Source: Verrucomicrobiia bacterium (lineage in GTDB: Bacteria > Verrucomicrobiota > Verrucomicrobiia > Limisphaerales > JAJOIW01). From it: a DNA stretch of 53,906 nt. The position numbers and the translations under genes were made by a program. How positions within the stretch are numbered: position 1 is the stretch's first letter; each line of letters begins with the position of its first letter. Where the stretch lies: the NCBI GenBank assembly GCA_030425355.1, contig JAUIAG010000004.1, forward strand, positions 1 to 53,906. The letters are read 5' to 3'. The notes below the pieces were generated by a model. That model ran no database searches. It saw only the letters and a list, made by a program, of their open reading frames with translations, and had not been told where the DNA came from. Positions 16,337 to 24,690 of this stretch are shown piece after piece.

Positions 16337-18955
16337 ATGACAGACCGGATATCCATTTTTTCAGCGGCTGTGCACCGGGCCGCCGTTGCTGCCCGACTGC
16401 AGCGTATTCTTCCCGCCGTTTTCCTGCTGTGGGCCTGCTGCTCAACTTCGGCCAATGATGACGGGAACCAGTTGAAGTGGGACCGGCTGCCCGATATCCC
16501 CGATGCGCTGGGGGTGGCGGCGCCCTTCAGCGGCGTTCACCGGAATTATCTCATCGTCGCAGGTGGCGCCAACTTTCCCGAGCCGGTCTGGGAGTCCGAC
16601 AAAGTCTGGCACGATGCCATTTACTGCCTGGACCTGGATGCCGAATCCCCTCAATGGCTGGACAGCGGTTCTCTGCCGCGACCTGTGGCTTATGGAGCCT
16701 CGGTTTCCATCCCTCAGGGTATTCTGTGTCTGGGCGGGAATGACGGTGTCCGGATATTCAATACAGCCTGGCTGCTGCAGGCCGCCGAAGGAGGGGATTC
16801 AGGATTACGGGTCAACCTTATCGAACTGCCCCCAATGCCGGCGCCCATGGCCGGGGGCCAGGCGGTGCTGATCGGCTCCACAGTTTATGTCTGCGCCGGG
16901 CAGACCGGCTCCGGGCTGGAATCCGCCGTATCCTCATTCTGGTCCCTCGAAACCGGACAGCTGGATCCTGATATCCCCGGGACCATTGAGTCTCTGAAGT
17001 GGGAGACACTGCCGGATCTGCCTGGGGCTCCGAGGATATTCCCGGTTGCCGCCGCGCAGCATGACGGCTACGACACCTGTGTGTTCATCGCCAGTGGCCG
17101 GTGCCCTGATGAGTCGGGGGATGGTGTTCGATTTCTGACCGACCATTGGAAATTCAACCCCTCAACCAAATCTTGGACAAAAGTGGCGGATGTTCCGGCC
17201 TGTGTGATGGCCGGCGCTGCCTTCCCGGTTGGACAGAGTCATTACGTGGTGGCAGGCGGTGACAGCGGTGAAAATTTCTTCCGCACGGATGAACTCCGGG
17301 ATGACCATCCCGGTTTTCCCCGTCGTTCATTCGCCTACCATGCCATCACCGACACATGGACCGATGCCGGGCCCATACCCGTCAGCCATGTCACCACCAC
17401 CGCGGTGCCATTCCGGGATTCGTGGATCATGGCATCCGGCGAAATTCGTCCAAGGGTTCGGTCTCCGGAAGTCTACCGCATAACCCCGGTCGGTCTCGAC
17501 GTGTCCTTTGGTGCAGTCAATCTCACAGTGACCCTTGCCTACCTCGCCATCACCTCGGCCTTCGGGTTCTTCTTCGCCATGAGAAACCGGACAACAGATG
17601 ATTATTTCCGGGGCGGGAAAAGAATTGTGTGGTGGGCTGCGGGCTGCAGTGTCTTTGCCACCATGCTGAGTTCCCTGACATACACGGGAATTCCGGCCAA
17701 GGCCTATTCTCAGGACTGGGTCTATTCTGTCGGCAATTTCATGATCCCGGTGGTCGCAGTGTATGCAGTCCGGATCGCTCTGCCTTTTTTCCGGGGCATT
17801 GATGCAGTCAGTGCCTACGAATACCTGGAAAATCGTTTCAGTCGTGCCGTCCGCCAGGTCGCCAGCGGGGTCTTCATCTGCTTCCACCTTTTTCGAATGG
17901 CGATTGTGATGTCCCTGACCGGTCTGGCGCTGGCTGTTGCCACGCCTCTCACCCCTGCCCAGTCCGTGCTGCTGATGGGAGTGCTCTGTATTTTCTATGC
18001 CTCCGCCGGCGGGGTGGAAGCCGTCGTCTGGACGGATACGGTGCAGGCAGTGGTGCTCCTGTCCGGGGCCTTTGTGGCGTTCGGGGCGCTTGTCCTTGGG
18101 ACCGAGGGCGGCATCTCCGGCTATTTCTCTGCCGGTTTCGATGCCGGCAAGTTCCGCGTCGCCAATTTTCATTTCAACCCGTCGGATGCGCGACTGGCCT
18201 TCTGGGTGGTGGTCATGGGCGCGCTGGGGCAGAATCTTTCCTCCTACACCAGTGATCAGGCGGTTGTTCAACGCTACATGACCACCGCCTCACAGAAGCT
18301 CGCCGCCCGATCCATTTATCTGAATGCCGTTCTCAGCATCGTGGCAACGCTCCTCTTCTTCGGAATCGGCACAGCCCTGTTCACCTTCTTCCGATCGCGG
18401 CCCGAAGCCCTCGACATGACTCTTCACACCGACCAGATCTTTCCGTTTTTCATCGTCTCGCAGATGCCGGTCGGTTATGCCGGTCTGATCGTGGCCGGGA
18501 TCTTCGCCGCTGCCCAGTCCACGGTCTCCACCAGCATGAACTCCATGACCACCGCACTTTTCACCGACTTCAACTGGGCATCCCGTTCCGGTGATGAATC
18601 CTCTCAACTCCGGCTTGCCAGGATAATGACCTTTCTTTTCGGTGTCGCAGGAACCGGCCTCGGACTCCTGTTCATCGCCCCTGAAATAAAGTCCCTCTTC
18701 GATTCCTTCATCAAGGTCATCGGGCTTTTCATGGGGGTTCTGGGCGGACTGTTTCTTCTCGGGATGCTGACCCGCAGGACGCATGCCCGTGGCGCTCTGT
18801 TCGGGGTCATATCGGCTTTGATTGTCCTCATCCTTGTCTGGCAGCGAACCGGTTTGCAGGCCTACCTTTATCCCTTCGTGGGAGTGGGCAGCTGCTTTCT
18901 GATCGGATGGGTGATGAGTGCCGTGCTGCCGCATCCCGGGACCCGCGGCAGTTGA
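16337..18955 (+). CDS. Kelch-repeat mutarotase domain fused to sodium:solute symporter
   Basis: An 872-residue fusion. Residues 1-38 form a signal/anchor (LPAVFLLWACCSTSA). Residues 40-380 form a kelch-type beta-propeller resembling sialic-acid mutarotase NanM and its circularly permuted relatives (GGANFPEP, SIPQGILCLGGNDG, VVAGGDSGENF). Residues about 390-870 form a sodium:solute symporter of about 13 membrane segments, with MRNRTTDDYFRGGKRI and the sodium-site region SVFATMLSSLTYTGIPA. The propeller should sit outside the membrane and present the correct sugar anomer to the transporter, so a sialic acid or related acidic sugar is a fair guess. The ATG at 16337 is chosen because it begins the signal. 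The promoter lies in the 170-base gap shared with the divergent dikinase-like gene. Confidence 0.92.
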   Translation: MTDRISIFSAAVHRAAVAARLQRILPAVFLLWACCSTSANDDGNQLKWDRLPDIPDALGVAAPFSGVHRNYLIVAGGANFPEPVWESDKVWHDAIYCLDLDAESPQWLDSGSLPRPVAYGASVSIPQGILCLGGNDGVRIFNTAWLLQAAEGGDSGLRVNLIELPPMPAPMAGGQAVLIGSTVYVCAGQTGSGLESAVSSFWSLETGQLDPDIPGTIESLKWETLPDLPGAPRIFPVAAAQHDGYDTCVFIASGRCPDESGDGVRFLTDHWKFNPSTKSWTKVADVPACVMAGAAFPVGQSHYVVAGGDSGENFFRTDELRDDHPGFPRRSFAYHAITDTWTDAGPIPVSHVTTTAVPFRDSWIMASGEIRPRVRSPEVYRITPVGLDVSFGAVNLTVTLAYLAITSAFGFFFAMRNRTTDDYFRGGKRIVWWAAGCSVFATMLSSLTYTGIPAKAYSQDWVYSVGNFMIPVVAVYAVRIALPFFRGIDAVSAYEYLENRFSRAVRQVASGVFICFHLFRMAIVMSLTGLALAVATPLTPAQSVLLMGVLCIFYASAGGVEAVVWTDTVQAVVLLSGAFVAFGALVLGTEGGISGYFSAGFDAGKFRVANFHFNPSDARLAFWVVVMGALGQNLSSYTSDQAVVQRYMTTASQKLAARSIYLNAVLSIVATLLFFGIGTALFTFFRSRPEALDMTLHTDQIFPFFIVSQMPVGYAGLIVAGIFAAAQSTVSTSMNSMTTALFTDFNWASRSGDESSQLRLARIMTFLFGVAGTGLGLLFIAPEIKSLFDSFIKVIGLFMGVLGGLFLLGMLTRRTHARGALFGVISALIVLILVWQRTGLQAYLYPFVGVGSCFLIGWVMSAVLPHPGTRGS

Positions 18956-18967
18956 ATTCCCCGGCTT

Positions 18968-20332
18968 TCAGTCGCGGAAGGCCGGGTTGTCATTCAGGAG
19001 CATTGAATCGTTTCCTGCCGGATCAAGCTGCGGCGCATAATGATAATGAGGATTGTGGATGATTGGATGGTTGAACCATCCCTCAAGGCCCGAGTAGCGG
19101 GCAAACTGGGCCATGAAGATCAGAAAGCTGAATGCCAGCCACAGGAGCCCGGTCGCAGCCACCGAGCTGACCGGGATGATCGTCTTCAGAATCCGCATCA
19201 GCACGTGGGGCCTCGATGGAAGTTCGTCGTCCGCCGGCGGTAGCACCATCCAGCCATTCTCGCGCAATGTCTGCCATTCCCCCTCCGTCAGCTCATCGGC
19301 CGAAACCTGCTTGCGCCGAATCCACCGCGTGACAACCGGTGCATACAAATGACGACCGAGGAGGTAGCGTGTCACCACCCAGACCGGCATCAGCAGCAGA
19401 AGGCTGGAGAGGAAATAAAATCGGTTCACAGCAAACATGAGTTGCCCGGGGCTCCAGTCAGACTTCATCCCGATGACGTCCGGCCAGAAATAAAAGGCAA
19501 AGTAATTGACCCCGACCGGAAGGCTTGCAATCAGGAACAGCGCCGCCGTGGAGATATTCCGGAGACCAGCCCGCCGGACCCACCGCCAGTTCCGCCGCGC
19601 CTGAAAAAACACCTTCCAGTCCCCTGAAACCGAATAACGTGCCATAGCCATCATGACCATCGGAAGGGTCACTGTGAGACACAGCATTCCGGCAATGCCG
19701 GTCAGTGTGCCCACCGCCGAGTATTCATACATCTTGGTGAAGGAAACCTGCCAGCCGGCATACCATGCGGTCGCCATCAATCCCAGCCCGGGAAGAGTCC
19801 AGACCCAGACTCCGAACCAGTTGCGAAGCCCCCTGATAAAATTCTCCCCCGTCCACTGCCAGCTGCGCCCGATGACGGTTCTGGGCCTGTGTTTCCCCTC
19901 TGTCCGGACTTCTTCCGGCCCGGGCTGATCCCCGGCAGTGTTCACTGAAACCCCGCCGCCATCCGCGGATACAGCGGTGGAGGAGGATGGAAGTGCCTGG
20001 CACCCGGCTTCGGTATCGGTGCCGACCTCCGGGACATTTCCTCTGGCCCTGAGACGCCTTGCCGAAGACCGCCATTGATCGCATATGCCTTTGCGCGTCA
20101 CGGATACCAGCCACCCGTTCACCAGAAAACTGGTTATGGAACCGAGGCTCAGAATCACAAGGCCGGTCCATTTCGCCAGGAAAACCAGAAGTCTCCTCAC
20201 CTTTCCACGCCGGGCAGGGGCGGATCGCCTATCACCTTCCCGTCCGGCAGACTGGTCCCATTGATCCGCTTTCGCATCAGATTCCGCCGCGGCCTGCGGA
20301 ACATCGACGGCTTTATCCTCATTCATCATCAT
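18968..20332 (-). CDS. Polytopic membrane protein of unknown function
   Basis: A 454-residue protein with a polar, charged N-terminus (1-48), a first membrane segment (about 49-72), a polar linker rich in Ser/Gly/Glu (about 85-150), then about five more hydrophobic segments (near 170, 205, 265, 300 and 385). The tail is rich in His/Asn/Tyr (HNPHYHYAPQ). No family is recognised. AGGG about 7 bases before the ATG supports the start, which has three ATGs in tandem. It begins 16 bases after the stop of the Tat-exported phosphatase-superfamily gene, so the two are probably co-transcribed. The linker contains a copy of the short palindrome family at 19993. Confidence 0.75.
   Translation of the reverse strand: MMMNEDKAVDVPQAAAESDAKADQWDQSAGREGDRRSAPARRGKVRRLLVFLAKWTGLVILSLGSITSFLVNGWLVSVTRKGICDQWRSSARRLRARGNVPEVGTDTEAGCQALPSSSTAVSADGGGVSVNTAGDQPGPEEVRTEGKHRPRTVIGRSWQWTGENFIRGLRNWFGVWVWTLPGLGLMATAWYAGWQVSFTKMYEYSAVGTLTGIAGMLCLTVTLPMVMMAMARYSVSGDWKVFFQARRNWRWVRRAGLRNISTAALFLIASLPVGVNYFAFYFWPDVIGMKSDWSPGQLMFAVNRFYFLSSLLLLMPVWVVTRYLLGRHLYAPVVTRWIRRKQVSADELTEGEWQTLRENGWMVLPPADDELPSRPHVLMRILKTIIPVSSVAATGLLWLAFSFLIFMAQFARYSGLEGWFNHPIIHNPHYHYAPQLDPAGNDSMLLNDNPAFRD
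19993..20003. repeat. GTGCCTGGCAC palindrome inside a coding region
   Basis: The core GTGCCAGGCAC (minus strand) is identical to the intergenic copy at 22068 and is followed by TT. It lies in frame in the low-complexity linker of the membrane protein, where it encodes part of GCQALP. Confidence 0.4.
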
Positions 20333-20348
20333 TCAATGCCCTGATTCT

Positions 20349-21644
20349 TCAGACTAAGGCTTCCTCCAGAACGGGTGCCTCCGCTTCCGTCATCGGTATG
20401 CCGGCGATGGTGGCGGCAGTTACCGGCAGGCTTATCTGCTCGCACTGGCGATCGACCACCTGACCCCGCGCCACGCCCGGACCAAGCACCAATCCGAATA
20501 TTTCGCGGGAGGACCGGGTATTGAAATGATGCTGACAAGGCACCCTGACCAGCGGATTCGTGTCCCTGCCACAGTCCGGCGCGATCACAAAAATGGTGTT
20601 GTCCCGGTAGAACTCATCCGCCTGACACTCCTGGTAAATACGTTGGATGCCCTGATCAATTATCGAAATGGCCCGGGTGTAGTGGGCCATATAGCCCCAG
20701 TGGACATAATCCGGGTCGTTGTAATTCACCATCATCAGCCTGGGCCGCAGCCGTTTCAGGGCCCAGCTTGACAATTCCGTCAGGAGGCGGTCTCCCCGCG
20801 GATTCTTAAGGCCGGAGCGCCCGTAGAAATGCTCCCACTCCGCCCAGAAGGACTCGATGACTTCGCTCTGCTCAAGGCTGGCACCGCTTCTGTAGTTGCG
20901 GCTGCTCATCTCCCTGAAGGCCTTCCCGACCTTTTCAAAGTCCGGATGGTCCGGGGTTATCTCCCCAAGCTTCTTCTTCAGAAGGTGAAGTTTGTAGCGG
21001 TAGAGGCTGAGAACGGAGCTTCTGAAACGTGCTCCAAAAAGATGACTGTTGCTGAAGGAGTAGAATTCCTCCTGCGTGCGGTCTTCACCGTTGATGATGA
21101 GTGCCTCGTGATCGGCGACTGAAAATGACCGCCGGAGGTACTCGAAAAGGGTGGGAAAGCGGGATTCAAAGCCTTCACCCAGAAATTTGTCACTCACATC
21201 CCGGTAATGGTCGTAGTGACCAGTCAGAAGATTGAGCGTCCCCTGGCCATGGCCGACCTCAAACCCGCCCCCCTCATCATAAAACATGTTGGTGAAGAGT
21301 GTCCCTTCGGGAGCCAGCTTTTTCAGCAGATATGGAGAAAAGGTGTGCGTTTCATCAATGGCTTCGCGCCGCCTCACACCGCCGCCGAAACGGATAATGA
21401 CCACATTGGGCCCATTGTAATCCTTTCGATTGATGTCCGCTTCAGGGATCGGTGAAGGGGATGCATCCTCAATCCCCCCTTTATCAGCGATTTGTGCATC
21501 CATCCCGGAAGCACCGAGAGCCCCCCCGGCTCCAAGTCCAAGGGCCGCCAGCCTGAGTGCATCCCGGCGACTCATCCCACCGGATTGACGGCGGGAAATG
21601 GGACTGGAATCCGAATCCGAAGCAGAAAAAATAAAATCTCCCAT
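20349..21644 (-). CDS. Tat-exported alkaline-phosphatase-superfamily (sulfatase-like) protein
   Basis: A 431-residue protein with a twin-arginine signal SRRDALRLAALGLGAGGALG (about 25-45). The body has alkaline phosphatase/sulfatase-fold features: the first strand NVVIIRFGGG, GHGQGTLNLLTGHY around the expected nucleophile region, LMMVNYNDPDYVHWG, and the metal-site-like FVIAPDCGRD. The Asp that normally follows the first strand is replaced by Arg-Phe-Gly, so activity may differ or be absent. It could begin at the internal ATG of MSRRDAL, just before the Tat motif. Substrate unknown. It is the upstream member of a two-gene unit with the membrane protein at 18968. Confidence 0.75.
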   Translation of the reverse strand: MGDFIFSASDSDSSPISRRQSGGMSRRDALRLAALGLGAGGALGASGMDAQIADKGGIEDASPSPIPEADINRKDYNGPNVVIIRFGGGVRRREAIDETHTFSPYLLKKLAPEGTLFTNMFYDEGGGFEVGHGQGTLNLLTGHYDHYRDVSDKFLGEGFESRFPTLFEYLRRSFSVADHEALIINGEDRTQEEFYSFSNSHLFGARFRSSVLSLYRYKLHLLKKKLGEITPDHPDFEKVGKAFREMSSRNYRSGASLEQSEVIESFWAEWEHFYGRSGLKNPRGDRLLTELSSWALKRLRPRLMMVNYNDPDYVHWGYMAHYTRAISIIDQGIQRIYQECQADEFYRDNTIFVIAPDCGRDTNPLVRVPCQHHFNTRSSREIFGLVLGPGVARGQVVDRQCEQISLPVTAATIAGIPMTEAEAPVLEEALV

Positions 21645-21871
21645 GTTTTCAGCCTGTTATCCTTACAGACATGACACACGGGAGATCTCTTTTGTTACTT
21701 GAGATGAATTATGTCCTGTTGAGCGACCCGGTGCCCTGCAATTCCCTCATGACCGGTAAGCTCAATGAATAAAACCAGTTCGGAGGCAGTTTGGTGCGCC
21801 CCATAAGGCAGAACATTCAGGTTCTTCTCAGGACCTGATGGCAGGACACTCCTCGAGACACGAAACAGTCG

Positions 21872-21985
21872 CTATTTCTTGTTCTTGCCACCAAGAAACC
21901 GGTTGAGAATCACCAGAAAAATGATGGGAATGACCGCCGCAAAGGCAAATGTCACAAGAATTGTGATGTTCGGAGTGTTCAGCAT
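21872..21985 (-). CDS. Single-pass 37-residue membrane protein
   Basis: A short frame starting MLNTPNITILVTFAFAAV, with one strong membrane segment (about 7-28) and a basic tail ending LGGKNKK. This is the pattern of small inner-membrane proteins. AAAGGA lies just before the ATG, a little close. The frame is also open upstream to 22087, but that part includes the short palindrome repeat and is unlikely to be coding. No homologue is recognised. The flanking 21645-21871 shows nothing beyond a weak hairpin near 21820. Confidence 0.5.
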   Translation of the reverse strand: MLNTPNITILVTFAFAAVIPIIFLVILNRFLGGKNKK

Positions 21986-22067
21986 AGTCCTTTTTCGAGT
22001 TCCTGTTTCATCGCAATTTTTAATGGCTACAGCGGCAGGCTGAAAGAAAAAAATAAGCCCGATCAGG

Positions 22068-22082
22068 GTGCCAGGCACTTTT
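22068..22082. repeat. GTGCCAGGCAC-TTTT element, short palindrome family
   Basis: GTGCCAGGCAC (5-bp arms around a central A) followed by TTTTATC. It shares the GGTGCCAnGCACTTT pattern with the array at 10950 and, in inverse orientation, the element at 36802. It is intergenic, upstream of the small membrane protein and of the 22131 promoter. Confidence 0.6.
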
Positions 22083-22130
22083 ATCATGGGCAGAGGGGTG
22101 GGTTGCGCTGCCGGGGAGTGTGAATTAGGT

Positions 22131-22160
22131 TTGACAGACAGAAGCCAATTCGACTAGTTG
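22131..22160 (+). promoter_or_regulatory. Candidate promoter for the Ala/Pro-rich protein-trxA unit
   Basis: A perfect TTGACA (22131-22136), 18 bases, then TAGTTG (22155-22160). The -10 is poor. It is 20 bases before the ATG at 22181. The -10-like TAGTT also occurs in the cytochrome c promoter candidate. Confidence 0.35.
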
Positions 22161-22180
22161 GTAGAGAAAATAATTTCCTT

Positions 22181-22567
22181 ATGGCTGAAGAAAATCCAAG
22201 CGCACCGGGACAGTCCCAGAAGAAGCAGACTGTTCGCATCAACCTGCCACCCAAGCAGACTGCTTCTCCCACGGTCAAGCTTTCGGCACCCAAGCCAGGC
22301 GGGCCGACGGCACCCAAGTCCGCTGCTGCAGCTCCTTCTGCAGCCCCGGCAGCCGCAGCTCCGGCAGCTGGCGGGGGAGCCGGTGCTTCAGCTCCAGCCC
22401 GAGCCGGTGCAGCTGCTCCCGGGCCACGTCCGGCAGCCCGCCGGGCACCAGCCGCCACCGGTGGTGGTGCCGGAACCGTTGTAACCCTCATGTCACTGGT
22501 TTTCTCAATTATTTCACTGGTTTCCGTTCTTCTGGTTTTTCTGAACCTGAACGAACCTCAATTCTGA
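22181..22567 (+). CDS. Ala/Pro-rich protein with C-terminal membrane anchor
   Basis: A 128-residue protein with a polar N-terminus (KKQTVRINLPPKQ), a low-complexity Ala/Pro/Gly stretch (about 35-95), and a single hydrophobic segment near the C-terminus (about 100-122, VVTLMSLVFSIISLVSVLLV), so it is tail-anchored. No enzymatic domain. It starts a short rightward cluster: trxA follows 12 bases after its stop and an F-like secretion protein after that. The motif KQTVRINLPPK recurs, from memory, in small verrucomicrobial proteins, but its role is unknown. The gene looks real because of its clean start, promoter and tight spacing. Confidence 0.7.
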   Translation: MAEENPSAPGQSQKKQTVRINLPPKQTASPTVKLSAPKPGGPTAPKSAAAAPSAAPAAAAPAAGGGAGASAPARAGAAAPGPRPAARRAPAATGGGAGTVVTLMSLVFSIISLVSVLLVFLNLNEPQF

Positions 22568-22579
22568 TTTCCCCATCGC

Positions 22580-22909
22580 ATGGCTTCTGAAAAACTCGTT
22601 CAACTGACTGAGGACAACTTCGAATCTGAAGTCCTGAAGTCACCGATTCCGGTGCTTGTCGACTTTTACGCCGAGTGGTGTGGTCCCTGCAAAATGATTG
22701 CCCCTGTGCTGGAGCAGATTGCTAATCAGGTGGATGGCAAAGCAAAGATCGGCAAGGTAAACACCGATGAGTCTCCCGGCATTGCAAGTCAGTATGGAAT
22801 CACATCGATTCCCACCCTCATGTTCTTCTCCAACGGGGAACTCAAGCATACCCTCAACGGTGCCGGTCATTCGCCCGAAGAAATCAAAAAACATTTGATC
22901 GGCAGCTGA
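22580..22909 (+). CDS. trxA: Thioredoxin
   Basis: A 109-residue protein of standard length with the active site WCGPCK (C34, C37), the VDFYAEWCGPC strand, the cis-Pro segment GITSIPTLMFF and the C-terminal helix PEEIKKHL. It is a cytosolic protein-disulfide reductase that donates electrons to ribonucleotide reductase, peroxiredoxins and others, and is recharged by thioredoxin reductase encoded elsewhere. It is the second gene of a rightward cluster after the Ala/Pro-rich membrane protein (12-base gap), with an F-like secretion protein 37 bases downstream. It has no signal peptide. Confidence 0.98.
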   Translation: MASEKLVQLTEDNFESEVLKSPIPVLVDFYAEWCGPCKMIAPVLEQIANQVDGKAKIGKVNTDESPGIASQYGITSIPTLMFFSNGELKHTLNGAGHSPEEIKKHLIGS

Positions 22910-22946
22910 CAAACTGTCTCCTTCGGGTGATATTTGCGGTGATCAA

Positions 22947-23951
22947 ATGCCACTCATCCCGCTACCCGGCCACTACCGAAAACGGTCCGAATTTTATCGT
23001 CAGCTTTCTCAACTGCTGACCAACGGTGTGCCTCCGGCCAGATCCTTTCGCACGTTAGGGTCATCCGGAGGTAAATCTTTTGACACTCAGTCCCTGGAGC
23101 AAAAGGCAGCTGCCATCGAAAGAGGCAACACTTTTTCCGAGGCCCTTTTTGTCGGCCGCTTCCCTTCCCGTGAACCACTGGACGCCACACTTGTCGACGT
23201 CGGCGAACAGTCCGGCAGGAGCGTGCAAATTCTCAGCTTCCTCGACCAGTATTATTCATCGATTGCCCGTATCTACCAGAATGCCATTGGCCAATGCACC
23301 TATCCGGCGCTCACCTACCATGCCGCTGTAATGGTCATTGCGCTGGTGAACTGGATTCTCAATGATTTTGACACCAGGGGGTCGGTCCTCATCATTCTCG
23401 GAACACTTCTCCCCCTCTATATTCTGGTCTTCGGGAGCCTTTTCCTGGCATCAAACCGGCTACTTGCCCCACTCCGACTTGCCCTTGAAACTGTCACGAG
23501 CTGGATCCCCATTCTTGGCAAGGCGCTTCGATTTCTCTTCATCACCCGCTTCACTCTGGCTCTGGATTCACTGTTAACCGCCGGTGCGAAGGTTGATAAA
23601 TCACTCCGACTTGCCGGCTCGGCGAGTGGCTCTCTCAAACTTCACACGAGAATTCAACACCAGCTCCCTCGCCTCGAAGCCGGACTCTCCGTCTCACAAA
23701 TCCTCAAAAATGCTTCTTTTTTTCCCGAATCCTACCTTGTCTCCCTCTCCGTCGCCGAGGAATCGGGAAGCATTGACCAGACACTTCAAACGCTTTACAC
23801 GCAGTATCTGGAGGATACCCAGCGGCTGCTCAGTCAGTTCGGCACGGCCGTCTCCCGAACCTTCTACGTGCTCATCTCCATCTTCATCATCTTCCAGATT
23901 TTCCGGGTGGCCACCCTGTATATGGCCACTTTCAACTCGATTCTCTCCTGA
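22947..23951 (+). CDS. Type II secretion system F-domain (GspF/PilC-like) inner-membrane protein
   Basis: A 334-residue protein with two T2SSF-type repeats (about 10-135 and 200-325), each ending in hydrophobic segments. Membrane segments lie near 120-140, 150-170 and 300-325. The second repeat shows the characteristic FLFITRFTLALDSLLTAGAKVDKSLRLAG and VAEESGSIDQTL. GspF/PilC proteins form the inner-membrane platform that couples the assembly ATPase to pseudopilus or pilus extension. No GspE, GspG or pilin gene is nearby, so this is an orphan copy. The first repeat keeps GVPPARSFRTL and VDVGEQSGRSVQIL but is diverged. It is probably co-transcribed with trxA (37-base gap). Confidence 0.85.
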   Translation: MPLIPLPGHYRKRSEFYRQLSQLLTNGVPPARSFRTLGSSGGKSFDTQSLEQKAAAIERGNTFSEALFVGRFPSREPLDATLVDVGEQSGRSVQILSFLDQYYSSIARIYQNAIGQCTYPALTYHAAVMVIALVNWILNDFDTRGSVLIILGTLLPLYILVFGSLFLASNRLLAPLRLALETVTSWIPILGKALRFLFITRFTLALDSLLTAGAKVDKSLRLAGSASGSLKLHTRIQHQLPRLEAGLSVSQILKNASFFPESYLVSLSVAEESGSIDQTLQTLYTQYLEDTQRLLSQFGTAVSRTFYVLISIFIIFQIFRVATLYMATFNSILS

Positions 23952-24171
23952 ATCCAGGCGGATACCATACTCCCCATTTCACCTTCGCTGCCAGTCGGTC
24001 TCAGCGGGCATCAAAATCATCATTTTTACTTTTTACAAATTTCAACTGAGTGGCACTATATACTTCTTGCCATCAGGCAGGAAAATCCTTACCAATTTAA
24101 GGAAATCTCTTATGGTTGAATATGTTTGACCGGGAGATTGTCTTACCAGAAGTTTATCCAGGTATCTCTAT

Positions 24172-24477
24172 ATGGAAAAAGGTGGAAGTTTTGAAGTAAT
24201 GGATGAGGACACGCTATCGAAGGCAGCCGACTGCCTTAAGGTGCTGGCTCATCCTGTCAGGCTGGACATTGTCCAGCATTTGTTGAACAAGGAATATGCT
24301 GTGGGTGAGCTGGCTGAAGCCGTTGGAGTCCGTCAGCATGTCGCCTCTGAACATCTGGGATTGATGAAGAAATGCGGATTCCTCAGTTCCCGTCGTGATG
24401 GTCAGAAAGTCTATTATGAGGTGAGCGAAGAGCATCTGGTCTCACTCATGGACTGTCTGAGACGAAAATTCGGGTGA
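24172..24477 (+). CDS. ArsR-family winged-helix regulator
   Basis: A 101-residue protein spanning one ArsR/SmtB winged helix-turn-helix: CLKVLAHPVRLDIVQHLL (helix 1-2), VGELAEAVGVRQHVASEHLGLMKKCGFLSSRR (HTH and recognition helix) and the wing RDGQKVYYEV. The ELCVCDL-type metal motif of arsenic/zinc sensors is absent (YAVGELAE instead), so it may respond to a non-metal signal or to redox; Cys22 and Cys67 are candidates. The ATG at 24172 is preceded by AGGT at 9 bases. The 220-base gap upstream contains TTTACA and TATATA (19-base spacing), a possible promoter. No target gene is evident. It is convergent with the DUF4159 gene, and 24478-24690 shows nothing recognisable. Confidence 0.9.
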   Translation: MEKGGSFEVMDEDTLSKAADCLKVLAHPVRLDIVQHLLNKEYAVGELAEAVGVRQHVASEHLGLMKKCGFLSSRRDGQKVYYEVSEEHLVSLMDCLRRKFG

Positions 24478-24690
24478 AGGCGGGTAGTCTTCATCCCTGA
24501 TTTGATCGGACGGAATGGGAAGGGCCGGGCTGGCATGAGTCGAGAAAAGAGATTATTCAGCCGGAGGTGAGTCCGGTCGTGTTCCGCCAATCCAATAAGA
24601 TAACGTGGGCTGTGTCAGAGGCATGGGGCAACCGAGGTAATCTGACCGGACGTGGGTGGTGGGCTGGTTACGCCTTCATGCGACACGGAG

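Noticed and set aside
17327..18271. 314-codon leftward frame antisense to the kelch/symporter gene
   Set aside because: It is a shadow of the sense frame, which carries kelch and SSS motifs along its length.
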